The notes under the pieces are model-generated. The model saw nothing but the letters and a program-made list of their open reading frames with translations, was not told the DNA's origin and ran no database searches. 64,000 nucleotides of DNA, taken from Cupriavidus consociatus. Lineage in GTDB: Bacteria > Pseudomonadota > Gammaproteobacteria > Burkholderiales > Burkholderiaceae. The stretch lies in contig NZ_JAGIQA010000011.1 in assembly GCF_017814975.1 (NCBI RefSeq), forward strand, positions 184,316 to 248,315. Reading direction: 5' to 3'. The first letter of the stretch is position 1, and every line of letters starts with the position of its first letter. Below, piece by piece: positions 17,377 to 25,283 of this stretch. The position numbers and the translations under genes are program-made.

Positions 17377-19674
17377 ATGAGCAAGGCCATCGTGGGAACG
17401 TCCACGCCGCAGGTGACCGCGCGGGAAAAGGTCATGGGGCGCGCGCAGTATGCCGGCGACATCAAGCTGCCCGGCATGCTGCACGCCAAGGTATTGCGCA
17501 GCCCGCACCCGCATGCGCGCATCGTCGGCATCGACACCTCGGCAGCGCGCGCGCTGCCCGGCGTGAAGCTGGTGGTGACCGGGCACGACGTGCCCGCCCG
17601 CAACTGGGGCCCGCACCGCAAGGAGCAGCGCATCCTGGCCTGCGGCGTGGTGCGCCACGTGGGCGAGGAAGTGGCGGCGGTGGTGGCCGTCAGCGACGAG
17701 GTGGCGCGCGATGCGCTGGACCTGATTCGCGTCAAATACAAACCGCTGCCGGCATTACTGACGCCGGCGGCGGCGCTGGCCGAGGGCGCGCCGGAACTGC
17801 ACGCCGGCACGCGCAATATCGGCCACGAAATGCGCATCGAGCGTGGCGACGTGGAAGCGGGCTTTGCCGTGGCCGCCGCCGTGTATGAGGCCACCTACGA
17901 AATGCATTCGCAGTACCCGGGCTACCTGGAGCCGATGGCCTCGGTCGCCGTGCAGGACGGCAATGGCCGGCTGACGCTGTGGGCCTCCACCCAATCCGTG
18001 TTCCTGGCGCGCATGCGGCTGGCCGAGGCGCTGGAGCGGCCGGTGTCGACCATCCGCGTGGTGCAGGCCACCACCGGCGGTGGCTTTGGCGCCAAGATCG
18101 TCGAGGAGAACAACAGCCTGATCTGTGCCTTCCTGGCCAGCAAGCTGGACCGACCAGTGCGGTTCGTCAACAACCGGCTGGAGGACTTCCAGGGCGCGCG
18201 CGCCAGCGTGCCGATGACGGTATGGTTGCGCATGGGCCTGTCCGCGGACGGCATGATCGTGGCCAAGGATGTGCGCATCACCGCCGAGTGCGGCGCGTAT
18301 GCCGGCCTCGCCGGCGACGTCATGCACGTCACCGCCATGCGCAGCGACAACATGCATCAGGTGCAGAACGTGCGCTCGCACGCGGTGATGGCCTATACCA
18401 GCAATCCACCGCGCGGCGCGTTCCGCGGCTTCGGCGGGCAGCAGATGCAGTTCCCGCTGAACTGCCACCTGACCGTGCTGGCCGGGATGCTCGGCATTGA
18501 CCCGATCGAAGTGCACAAGCGCAATGCGATTCCCGCCGGCGCGACCAGCGTGCATGGCTGGAAGATCAGCAGCACCGGCATGCTCGAGTGCCTGGAAATG
18601 ACGCGCAAGGCGATCGGCTGGGACCAGAAGCGCATGGCGCCGCGCGGGACCGGCACGCGCCGGCGCGGCGTTGGCATCGCGGCGGCGATGCACGTCAGCG
18701 GCAACCGCACGCTGGGCAACTGGGACGGCTCGACCATCCTGCTCAAGCTCAACGAAGACGGCCGCGTGATGCTGCAGACCAGCGAATGCGACATGGGGCA
18801 GGGCGCCAATACCATGCTCAGCCAGATCTGCGCGCAGGAACTGGGCATCCCGCTGGCGCACGTGACGGTGATGGCGCCAGATACCGATACCGCCCCGTTC
18901 TGCCTGGGCTCTCTGGCATCGCGCGTGACCATCATTGCCGGCAACGCGGCGCTGCGCGCCGCGCGCGAGGCGCGGCACAAGCTGCTGACGCTGGCCGCGG
19001 AGAAGCTGGGCGTCGCGGCCGAGCATCTGACGATTGCCGATGGCCGCATCGTTGCAACCGAGCAACCTGACAAGTCCGCCACGCTGGCCGAGATCGCGCG
19101 GCTGCATATCTTCCGTCACGGCGGCGAAGGCATCCATGTGCGCGCCACCTATGACGCGCCTACCGTGATGCATGACGCAAGCTACTACGGCAACGTCGCG
19201 CCGTCGCACTCGTTCGCGGCGCAGGCGGTCGAGGTGGAAGTCGACACCTGCACCGGCCAGGTCACCGTGATCGACAGCTTTGTCGCCGACGACTGCGGCA
19301 AGGCCATCAACCCGCTCGCGGTGCATGGCCAGACCCATGGCGCCACCGTGCAGGCGATCGGCTGGGCACTGTATGAAACCCTGCACTACGAGGAAGGCCG
19401 CCTGATGAACGGCAACTTTGCCGACTACACCATGCCCACTGCCGACGCGGTGCCGATGCTGCGCACCGACGTGGTCGAATCGAACGATCCCAACGGGCCG
19501 TATGGCGCCAAGGGCGCCAGCGAGACTGCGATCCTGCCGGGCGCGGCTGCGATCGCCAATGCGGTGTTCGATGCGGTAGGCGTGCGCATCCAGTCGCTGC
19601 CGATCACGCCGGAGAAGGTGCTGGCGGGTTTGCGCGCGCTGCAGCTGCAGGACGCGGAGGCCGCCCATGCGTGA
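17377..19674 (+). CDS. Xanthine dehydrogenase-family molybdenum-binding large subunit
   Basis: A 765-residue subunit starting at ATG 17377 behind CAGGAGG. It has the N-terminal hammerhead domain (about 15-125) and Mo-cofactor-binding domains with GGGFGAK, RGAFRGFGG, a Gln-rich QGAN loop and the GAKGASE segment carrying the active-site Glu near the C-terminus. Enzymes of this type hydroxylate N-heteroaromatics, aldehydes or acyl-CoA aromatics with water-derived oxygen. The gene order large-FAD-2Fe2S followed by a CoxG-like gene, and the overlap of eight bases with the next gene, support one complex. It is not CO dehydrogenase: I do not find the Cys-bearing AYRCSFR active-site loop. Confidence 0.92.
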   Translation: MSKAIVGTSTPQVTAREKVMGRAQYAGDIKLPGMLHAKVLRSPHPHARIVGIDTSAARALPGVKLVVTGHDVPARNWGPHRKEQRILACGVVRHVGEEVAAVVAVSDEVARDALDLIRVKYKPLPALLTPAAALAEGAPELHAGTRNIGHEMRIERGDVEAGFAVAAAVYEATYEMHSQYPGYLEPMASVAVQDGNGRLTLWASTQSVFLARMRLAEALERPVSTIRVVQATTGGGFGAKIVEENNSLICAFLASKLDRPVRFVNNRLEDFQGARASVPMTVWLRMGLSADGMIVAKDVRITAECGAYAGLAGDVMHVTAMRSDNMHQVQNVRSHAVMAYTSNPPRGAFRGFGGQQMQFPLNCHLTVLAGMLGIDPIEVHKRNAIPAGATSVHGWKISSTGMLECLEMTRKAIGWDQKRMAPRGTGTRRRGVGIAAAMHVSGNRTLGNWDGSTILLKLNEDGRVMLQTSECDMGQGANTMLSQICAQELGIPLAHVTVMAPDTDTAPFCLGSLASRVTIIAGNAALRAAREARHKLLTLAAEKLGVAAEHLTIADGRIVATEQPDKSATLAEIARLHIFRHGGEGIHVRATYDAPTVMHDASYYGNVAPSHSFAAQAVEVEVDTCTGQVTVIDSFVADDCGKAINPLAVHGQTHGATVQAIGWALYETLHYEEGRLMNGNFADYTMPTADAVPMLRTDVVESNDPNGPYGAKGASETAILPGAAAIANAVFDAVGVRIQSLPITPEKVLAGLRALQLQDAEAAHA

Positions 19675-20533
19675 TTTCGAATTCCTGGAGCCGGCGTCGT
19701 TGGCCGAAGCCAGCCGCATGCTGGCCGACCTTGGCGACAGCTGCCGCGTCTTTGCCGGCGGCACCGCGCTGATGCTCGGCATGCGGCAGCGCATGCTGAC
19801 GCCCAGCCACCTGGTGTCCCTGGGCCGGCTCGAGGCGCTGCGCGGCATCGGCTTCGATGCCCGCGACGGACTGCGCATCGGCGCGCTGACGCTGCATGCC
19901 GAGGTGGCGCGTTCACCGCTGGTGCAGGTGCATTACCCCATGCTGGCCAGCATGGCCGCGCGCGTCGCCAACCCGCAGGTGCGCAACCAGGGCACCATCG
20001 GCGGCAACCTCTGCTACGCCGATCCGGCGACCGATCCGCCGGGCTGCCTGATGGCGCTGGAGGCGCAGGTCGTGGTCAGCGGCAGCGGCGGCGAGCGCGT
20101 GATCCCCATCGAAGACTTCCTGGTCGACTACTACGTCACCGCGCTGGCGCCCGACGAGGTGGTCATGCAGATCCGCCTGCCCGCGCCGGGCGCGGGCGCC
20201 GACGGCCGTTACGCGCGCTTCCTGCGCACCGCCGCCGAGCACCGGCCGCTGGCCAGCGTGGCGCTGGCGGTGCGCCGCGAAGGCGCGTTCTGCGTGGAGG
20301 CCCGTCTGGCAGTGGGCGCGTCGACGCCGGTCCCGGCACGCCTGCGCCGCGCCGAAGCGTTGCTCGCGGGCAAGACCGTGACGGCTGAACTGGCCGCCGA
20401 GGCGGCCGCCATCGTCGCCGTGGATATCAATGCGGTCTCGGACATGCGCGGCTCGGATACGTACCGCCGCGAGATGGTGCGCGTGGTCGCGCGCCGCACC
20501 ATTGCCGGGCTGTTCGGCGTGGCCTCGGAGTAA
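19667..20533 (+). CDS. Xanthine dehydrogenase-family FAD-binding subunit
   Basis: A 288-residue medium subunit. The FAD-binding motifs are AGGTALMLGMRQR (about 32-44) and TIGGNLCYADPATDPP (about 108-123), followed by the C-terminal CO dehydrogenase flavoprotein domain (about 180-285). It passes electrons from the iron-sulfur subunit to NAD or a quinone. It overlaps the large subunit gene by eight bases and precedes the small subunit gene by nine. Confidence 0.93.
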   Translation: MRDFEFLEPASLAEASRMLADLGDSCRVFAGGTALMLGMRQRMLTPSHLVSLGRLEALRGIGFDARDGLRIGALTLHAEVARSPLVQVHYPMLASMAARVANPQVRNQGTIGGNLCYADPATDPPGCLMALEAQVVVSGSGGERVIPIEDFLVDYYVTALAPDEVVMQIRLPAPGAGADGRYARFLRTAAEHRPLASVALAVRREGAFCVEARLAVGASTPVPARLRRAEALLAGKTVTAELAAEAAAIVAVDINAVSDMRGSDTYRREMVRVVARRTIAGLFGVASE

Positions 20534-20542
20534 GGAATCGCC

Positions 20543-21019
20543 ATGAACAAAGTCAGTATCGAACTCACCGTCAACGGTGAAGAACACCAGGTCGAGGTGC
20601 CGGCCCGGCGCCTGCTTTCGGACCTGCTGCGCGACGACCTCAACCTGACCGGCACCAAGCGCGGCTGCGAGACCGGCATCTGCGGCGCCTGCTCCGTGCT
20701 GGTGGACGGCGAGGTGGTCAAGTCCTGCCTGATGCTTGCCGTGCAGGTGCGCGGGCGCCACGTGATGACAGTGGAGGGGCTGGCTGCCGACGGCCAGCTG
20801 CATCCGCTGCAGCAGTGCTTCATGGACAACGGCGGGCTGCAGTGCGGCTATTGCACGCCCGGCTTCCTGATGGCGTCGTGCGCGCTGCTTGCCAATAATC
20901 CCAACCCGACGGAAGACGAAGTCCGCCACGGCCTGAACGGCAATCTTTGCCGCTGCACCGGCTATGTGGGCATCGTCGAATCCGTGCTGTCCGCCGCGGA
21001 GAAAATGCGTGGAAATTGA
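20543..21019 (+). CDS. Xanthine dehydrogenase-family [2Fe-2S] small subunit
   Basis: A 158-residue protein with two iron-sulfur domains: plant-type CETGICGACSVLVDG (about 43-57) and the helical C-terminal domain with CGYCTPGF and CRCTGY. It links the Mo site to FAD. It overlaps the CoxG-like gene by 11 bases, so all four genes appear translationally coupled. Confidence 0.94.
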   Translation: MNKVSIELTVNGEEHQVEVPARRLLSDLLRDDLNLTGTKRGCETGICGACSVLVDGEVVKSCLMLAVQVRGRHVMTVEGLAADGQLHPLQQCFMDNGGLQCGYCTPGFLMASCALLANNPNPTEDEVRHGLNGNLCRCTGYVGIVESVLSAAEKMRGN

Positions 21020-21749
21020 AAAGACCCTTGTGACCGCGGCGCCGCCGGCGCGCGTGTGGGAGCTGCTGCTCGACCCCAACGTGATGGGCGCCTGCGTGCC
21101 CGGCATGGAATCGATCGAGGTGCTGAGCGATGTCGAGTACATCGCGCATATGGCGGTGAAGATCGCCTTCATCAACGCGCGCTTCCGGCTGCATACGAAG
21201 ATCGTGGAGACCCGTGCGCCGCATTACCTGCGTACCGAGGGTACCGGCGAGGACGCATCGGTGGCGAGTTCGCTGCGCCAGTCCAGCGAGATCTTCCTGA
21301 CCGGACAGGAGGATGGCTCGACGCAGTTGCGCATCAGGGTGCAGGTGGATGTGCTGGGGCGGCTTGGCACGTTCGGGCTGAGCGTGATGAAGACCAAGGC
21401 GGATCGGATGTGGGATGAGTTTGGGGCCAACCTGCTGGCGCGGCTGTCGCCGCAGGGGCAAGGGCAATCACAAGCGCAATCACAACCGCAAGCGGTAGCC
21501 AAGCCGCAGCCGTCCGCGCCGGTCCGCACGCAACCTGCCGCCGCGCCTGCCGCCAATGGCCATGCGGTGCTGCCGCCGCCGGCTGAGCCCGGCCTGTTTG
21601 CGCGGCTGCTCGGGCGTGGCGGTGCCGCACGCGGGCCGCTGAGCGATATTTGTGTGGAGTTGCGGCGTCGCGACGAGACGATCGTGGTGCGATGGCCTGC
21701 GGCGCAGGGGGAGCAGTGTGGGGCTTGGTTGCGGGAGTATTTGAGGTGA
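21009..21749 (+). CDS. CoxG/SRPBCC-family protein, molybdenum hydroxylase accessory
   Basis: A 246-residue protein from a GTG at 21009 that overlaps the upstream gene by 11 bases; starts further upstream would fall inside that gene. Residues 1-140 are a CoxG-like SRPBCC domain (LLLDPNVMGACVPGMESIE), known in CO dehydrogenase clusters as a membrane-anchoring or maturation factor. Residues about 145-190 are a low-complexity Gln/Pro/Ala linker with alternating SQ repeats, and the last 50 residues are a separate short domain. The linker suggests two tethered functions. It is longer than simple CoxG proteins. Confidence 0.85.
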   Translation: MEIEKTLVTAAPPARVWELLLDPNVMGACVPGMESIEVLSDVEYIAHMAVKIAFINARFRLHTKIVETRAPHYLRTEGTGEDASVASSLRQSSEIFLTGQEDGSTQLRIRVQVDVLGRLGTFGLSVMKTKADRMWDEFGANLLARLSPQGQGQSQAQSQPQAVAKPQPSAPVRTQPAAAPAANGHAVLPPPAEPGLFARLLGRGGAARGPLSDICVELRRRDETIVVRWPAAQGEQCGAWLREYLR

Positions 21750-22356
21750 GGGGGTGTTTTTTCTGGCGTTGCGGCTGGGATCTGGTGGCTATTTGATCTG
21801 CCCTGGTTTCGCCCCTGAAGGGGCGAGTCACTTTTGCCCGAGCGGCAAAAGTAACCAAAAGCGCGTTACCGTCCTGGGCGGACGGCCACTCTTATCGTAG
21901 TGGGCAAAGGCTCTCGTACGGGGCGTTGCTTCGTTGCAGAGCAGGACTGCCTGCCGCCGTGGTGCGCCACCCTGGCCGGGATTGACGCGGTGATTGAACG
22001 AGCCCAGAGCTGTGCGTGGCCCCTGCTGCTTGGGTCAGTGTAGGAACGCCTACGGCTGCGCTGCGCGCCGGCAGTATCTCAGGTCAGGGGCTCTGGCATG
22101 AAACGCGTCGCTCCGCTCGCTTTGCGCTATCGCGGGTGAGGCTGCAAGCCTTTCCCTGCCCGCTTGCTTGCTCCCCTCTCCCGCTTGCGGGAGAGGGGCC
22201 GGGGGTGAGGGCCGGCGCCTCAACGAAGTATTGAACGTCAAGTGCCCAAGCCCGTCCCCAAAAGAAGGGGTCTCGTCCGCAGAACAGTTACCCTATCGCC
22301 TTCAGGCGTGATATATGAGTGCGTTACGCCAAGACCGAAACCTGCAGAGACAGACC
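21750..22356. other. 600-bp non-coding stretch rich in hairpins
   Basis: No believable gene lies here. It starts with two adjacent hairpins, 21810-21825 (CGCCCCTGAAGGGGCG) and 21831-21851 (CTTTTGCC/GGCAAAAG) followed by TAACCAAAA, a string I recall as widespread in Burkholderiales intergenic DNA. After an unremarkable GC-rich part comes the dispersed palindrome copy at 22171-22200 with its GGGGGTGAGGG tail. The region separates the molybdenum hydroxylase operon from the next IclR gene. Confidence 0.6.
22171..22200. repeat. Dispersed palindrome, copy 2
   Basis: Arms CCCCTCTCCCGC and GCGGGAGAGGGG (22173-22198) enclose TT. It matches the palindromes at 10639 and 25235 but carries a different 3' flank, GGGGGTGAGGG. 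Confidence 0.85.
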
Positions 22357-23184
22357 ATGACCACCGATACGCCGCAAGAGGACGACAAGGACAGCGGCCA
22401 GGACAAGTACATCGTGCCCGGCCTGGAGCGCGGCCTGCGGCTGCTGGGCGAGTTCAGCAGCCGCGAGCGCACCCTGTCCGCCGCCGACCTGGCGCGCCGC
22501 CTCAAGGTGCCGCGCTCGACCGTGTTCCGGCTGCTGGCCACGCTGGAAATGATGGGCTTTGTCGAGCGCACCGATGGCGGGCGCGAATTCCGCCTGGGCA
22601 TGGCGGTGCTGCGGCTGGGCTTTGACTACCTCGCCTCGCTGGAACTGACCGAGCTGGGCCGGCCGCTGCTCGACCGGCTGCGCGACGAGATCCACTACCC
22701 GTGCAACCTGGTGGTGCGCGACGGGCGCTCGATCGTCTACGTGGCCAAGTCGGTGGCGGCGCGGCCGTTCGCCAGCACGGTCAACGTCGGCACGCGGCTG
22801 CCGGCGCATGCAACCGTGCTGGGCCGGGTGCTGCTGGAAGACCTGACGCTGGAAGAACTGCGGGCGCTGTACCCGGAAGACCGGCTCGAAGTGTATTCCG
22901 AGAGCACCCCGCGCACGGTCCAGGAGTTGTACGAAATGGTCCAGCGCGACCGCGAGCGTGGCTACGTGCTGCATGAAGGCTTCTTCGAGGCCAGCATCTC
23001 CACCATCGCGGCGCCGGTGCGCGACCGCACCGGCAAGGTGGTGGCGGCGCTCGGTGCCACCATCCCCGCCGCGCGCATCGAACCCGACCAGCTGGATGGC
23101 ATGGTCGAGAAAGTCAGGCAGGCGGCGGCGGAGCTGTCGCGTCTGCTCGACTACCGTCCGGTCATGCCGAAACCGTTTGTATAA
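22357..23184 (+). CDS. IclR-family transcriptional regulator (copy 2 of a paralogous pair)
   Basis: A 275-residue regulator starting at ATG 22357. Its core is nearly the same as that of the IclR protein encoded at 2925-3776: both share DKYIVPGLERGLRLLGEFSS and RRLKVPRSTVFRLLATLEM, and most of the effector domain. The recognition helix is identical, so the two should bind the same operator; differences in the effector domain (for example CNLVV for TNLVV) may change the ligand. It precedes a Bug receptor gene by nine bases and probably controls it. Confidence 0.93.
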   Translation: MTTDTPQEDDKDSGQDKYIVPGLERGLRLLGEFSSRERTLSAADLARRLKVPRSTVFRLLATLEMMGFVERTDGGREFRLGMAVLRLGFDYLASLELTELGRPLLDRLRDEIHYPCNLVVRDGRSIVYVAKSVAARPFASTVNVGTRLPAHATVLGRVLLEDLTLEELRALYPEDRLEVYSESTPRTVQELYEMVQRDRERGYVLHEGFFEASISTIAAPVRDRTGKVVAALGATIPAARIEPDQLDGMVEKVRQAAAELSRLLDYRPVMPKPFV

Positions 23185-23193
23185 GGCAGCAAC

Positions 23194-24201
23194 ATGCAGC
23201 AACTCAGGCTATCGAAGCGTTCGCCGCGCCGGCGCCAATGGCTGGGCGCGGCCGTTGTCCTGGCCGCGGCCATGTCCGGGCAGACAGCGCAGGCGGCTAC
23301 CTGCGCCAACGTGCGCATCGTGGTGCCGTTTCCCGCCGGTGGCCCGGCCGACCAGTTGGCGCGCACGCTCGCGCACGGCCTGCAGCAGAAGCGCGGCACG
23401 CCCTTCGTGGTCGACAACAAGCCTGGCGCCAACGGCAATATCGGCATCGACACCGTGCGGCGCGCGCCTGGCGACGGCTGCACGCTGCTGGTGGCGCCGG
23501 CCGGCAACCTCACCATCAATCCCACGCTGATGCCGGCGCTGACGTACAACGTCGAACGCGATTTCCGCGCGGTATCGCTGCTGGCGGGCTCGCCCAACGT
23601 GCTGGCGGTGCACCCGTCGGTCAAGGCGAACAGCGTGCAGGAACTGGTGAAACTGGCGCAGCAGGCCGACAAGAGCGGCAAGCCGCTGGGCTACGCCAGC
23701 CCCGGCGTCGGCAGCGGGCTGCACCTGGCGGGCGAGCTGTTCCGCCACAAGGCCGGCATTGCGCTGCTGCACGTGCCGTACAAGGGCACCACGCAAGCGC
23801 TCAACGACGTGGTCGGTGGGCAGGTGCCGATGCTGTTCGGCACCTGGCCGACACTGGCGCCGTTCATCCAGTCGGGCCAGCTGCGCGCGCTGGCCGTGAC
23901 GCAGGCCAGGCGCTCGCCGGCGGCGCCGGGCGTGCCGTCGCTGGCGGAGCAGGGCGTGGGCGGCATCGATGTCAGTTCCTGGTATGCGCTGCTCGCGCCC
24001 AGGGCCACGCCGCAGCAGGCGGCGGATGCGCTGAGCGCCGACGTGCGCGCCTTGCTGGCTACGCCGGCAGTGCGCGCGGAGTTGCAGCGCCAGGGCATGG
24101 AACCGGCCGGCAGCACGCCGCAGGCGCTCGAGGCGCGCATCCGCCAGGAAACCGCGTCGTGGGCAAAGCTGATCCGCGAGTACGGGATTACCGCGGAATA
24201 G
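23194..24201 (+). CDS. Bug/TTT-family periplasmic substrate-binding protein
   Basis: A 335-residue receptor with a long N-terminal signal (RRRQWLGAAVVLAAAMSG, cut near AQAA). Family marks: VPFPAGGPADQLAR, VVDNKPGANGNIG and HVPYKGTTQALNDVV; it ends REYGITAE. Two Cys residues in the mature protein (one near the mature N-terminus, one in GDGCTLL) could form a disulfide, which the other three Bug proteins here do not share. It is co-transcribed with the IclR gene just upstream. Confidence 0.92.
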   Translation: MQQLRLSKRSPRRRQWLGAAVVLAAAMSGQTAQAATCANVRIVVPFPAGGPADQLARTLAHGLQQKRGTPFVVDNKPGANGNIGIDTVRRAPGDGCTLLVAPAGNLTINPTLMPALTYNVERDFRAVSLLAGSPNVLAVHPSVKANSVQELVKLAQQADKSGKPLGYASPGVGSGLHLAGELFRHKAGIALLHVPYKGTTQALNDVVGGQVPMLFGTWPTLAPFIQSGQLRALAVTQARRSPAAPGVPSLAEQGVGGIDVSSWYALLAPRATPQQAADALSADVRALLATPAVRAELQRQGMEPAGSTPQALEARIRQETASWAKLIREYGITAE

Positions 24202-24220
24202 AGGCAGACGGCGGGGGCAG

Positions 24221-24249
24221 ACGGTGGCAAACGGTGGCAAACGGTGGCG
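24221..24249. repeat. Short tandem repeat, three units of ACGGTGGCAA
   Basis: Three near-perfect 10-bp units lie between the convergent Bug and IclR genes; the third reads ACGGTGGCG. No hairpin or coding potential is associated. Confidence 0.7.
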
Positions 24250-24270
24250 CTCGGCGCGAGCCGTTGGCAC

Positions 24271-25113
24271 TCAGCGCTGGCGCTCAGGACGGTAACCCAG
24301 CAGCGCCGACAGGTCGCGCGCCGCCGACCTGACTTCCTTCTCCACGCGTTCGCGCAGCGTGCCGTCCTGCTCGAAACGCTGCTGCGGTCCCGCCACGCTC
24401 AGGGCGGCGACGACTTCGCCATCGGCGCCGCGCACCGGTGTCGCGCACGAATCGATCCCGGGTTCGTAGGCCGAAAAACTCCAGGCGCAGTCGCGCTCAC
24501 GGTCGGCGGCAAGGATATCTGCCAGGCGTGCATGGGTAGCCGGGCTTTGGCCGGTCACGGTCGGCAGCGGGTCCGGGCCCAGCAACTCCCTCAGTGTTTC
24601 CGGCGGCAGACCGGCAATCAGCATGCGGCCGGGCGTGGTCAGATGCGCCGGTATGCGGCTGCCGACCTGGATGTTGCTGACCAGCGTGGCCGCCGGCATA
24701 TGGCGCAGCAGGTAGAGCGCATGGCCGCCGTCGCGCACCACCAGGTATGCGGACAGCTGCAGCGAGCCGCTCAGCCTTGCCAGCACGCGCGCGGCCAGGC
24801 TGGTCAGGTCGTTCGATGCCAGCACGCGCGACGCGAGCTTGAGGAAATTGAAGCCGACCTGGTGGCCGCCATGCGGCAGGCGTTCGACCATGCCTTCGTG
24901 CTCGAGCGTGTCGAGCAGCCGCATCACGGTGACGCGGTTCACGTCGATGCGGCGGCCGACCTCGCTCAGGTTGGCGGTGGAGCCGCCTTCGGCGATATAG
25001 CGCAGCAGGCGCAGGCCGCGGATCACCGGCGAGACCAGCTGGGCTTCGCGGGCGTCTTCGGCTTCGGCGCTGTCGTCGGGGTGGGTTTCGGTCGGCGGGC
25101 GGGACTTGGGCAT
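24271..25113 (-). CDS. IclR-family transcriptional regulator
   Basis: A 280-residue regulator with an N-terminal winged HTH (about 28-85: GLRLLRYIAEGGSTANLSEV and DVNRVTVMRLLDTLEHEGMV) and effector domain (about 95-270). It is clearly different from the pair at 2925 and 22357. It is the last gene on the minus strand in the hydroxylase cluster and probably controls it; a likely operator is the inverted/direct repeat at 26483-26513. Confidence 0.92.
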   Translation of the reverse strand: MPKSRPPTETHPDDSAEAEDAREAQLVSPVIRGLRLLRYIAEGGSTANLSEVGRRIDVNRVTVMRLLDTLEHEGMVERLPHGGHQVGFNFLKLASRVLASNDLTSLAARVLARLSGSLQLSAYLVVRDGGHALYLLRHMPAATLVSNIQVGSRIPAHLTTPGRMLIAGLPPETLRELLGPDPLPTVTGQSPATHARLADILAADRERDCAWSFSAYEPGIDSCATPVRGADGEVVAALSVAGPQQRFEQDGTLRERVEKEVRSAARDLSALLGYRPERQR

Positions 25114-25234
25114 TAAGGTTTTACTGTAAACGGAAGACGGCCGCGTGCGGGGCCGTCAGGCTGGTGGCAATAATCCAATCGCGAAGGCCGTCGGTCTCCG
25201 AAGACGTTGCCATTTGCCATCACCCTTGGCAAAC

Positions 25235-25266
25235 GCTCCCCTCTCCCGCGTGCGGGAGAGGGGAGC
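25235..25266. repeat. Dispersed palindrome, copy 3
   Basis: Perfect 15-base arms GCTCCCCTCTCCCGC and reverse complement flank GT. It lies between the IclR and hydroxylase genes and would form a strong hairpin in their shared transcript. The flanking GAGCAA is shared with copy 1. Confidence 0.88.
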
Positions 25267-25283
25267 AAACCGCCAGCGTACGT

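Noticed and set aside
17377..21749. Aerobic CO dehydrogenase (coxLMS)
   Set aside because: Subunit order and a CoxG-like gene fit, but the large subunit lacks the Cys-containing active-site loop of true CoxL, so only the broader molybdenum hydroxylase family is claimed.
21750..22356. Gene or sRNA in the long gap before the second IclR gene
   Set aside because: Open frames there cross the palindromic repeats and have no ribosome-binding site or domain; I see only hairpins.
10639..25266. CRISPR array from repeated palindromes
   Set aside because: Only three copies, 3-11 kb apart, with no regular spacers and no cas genes.
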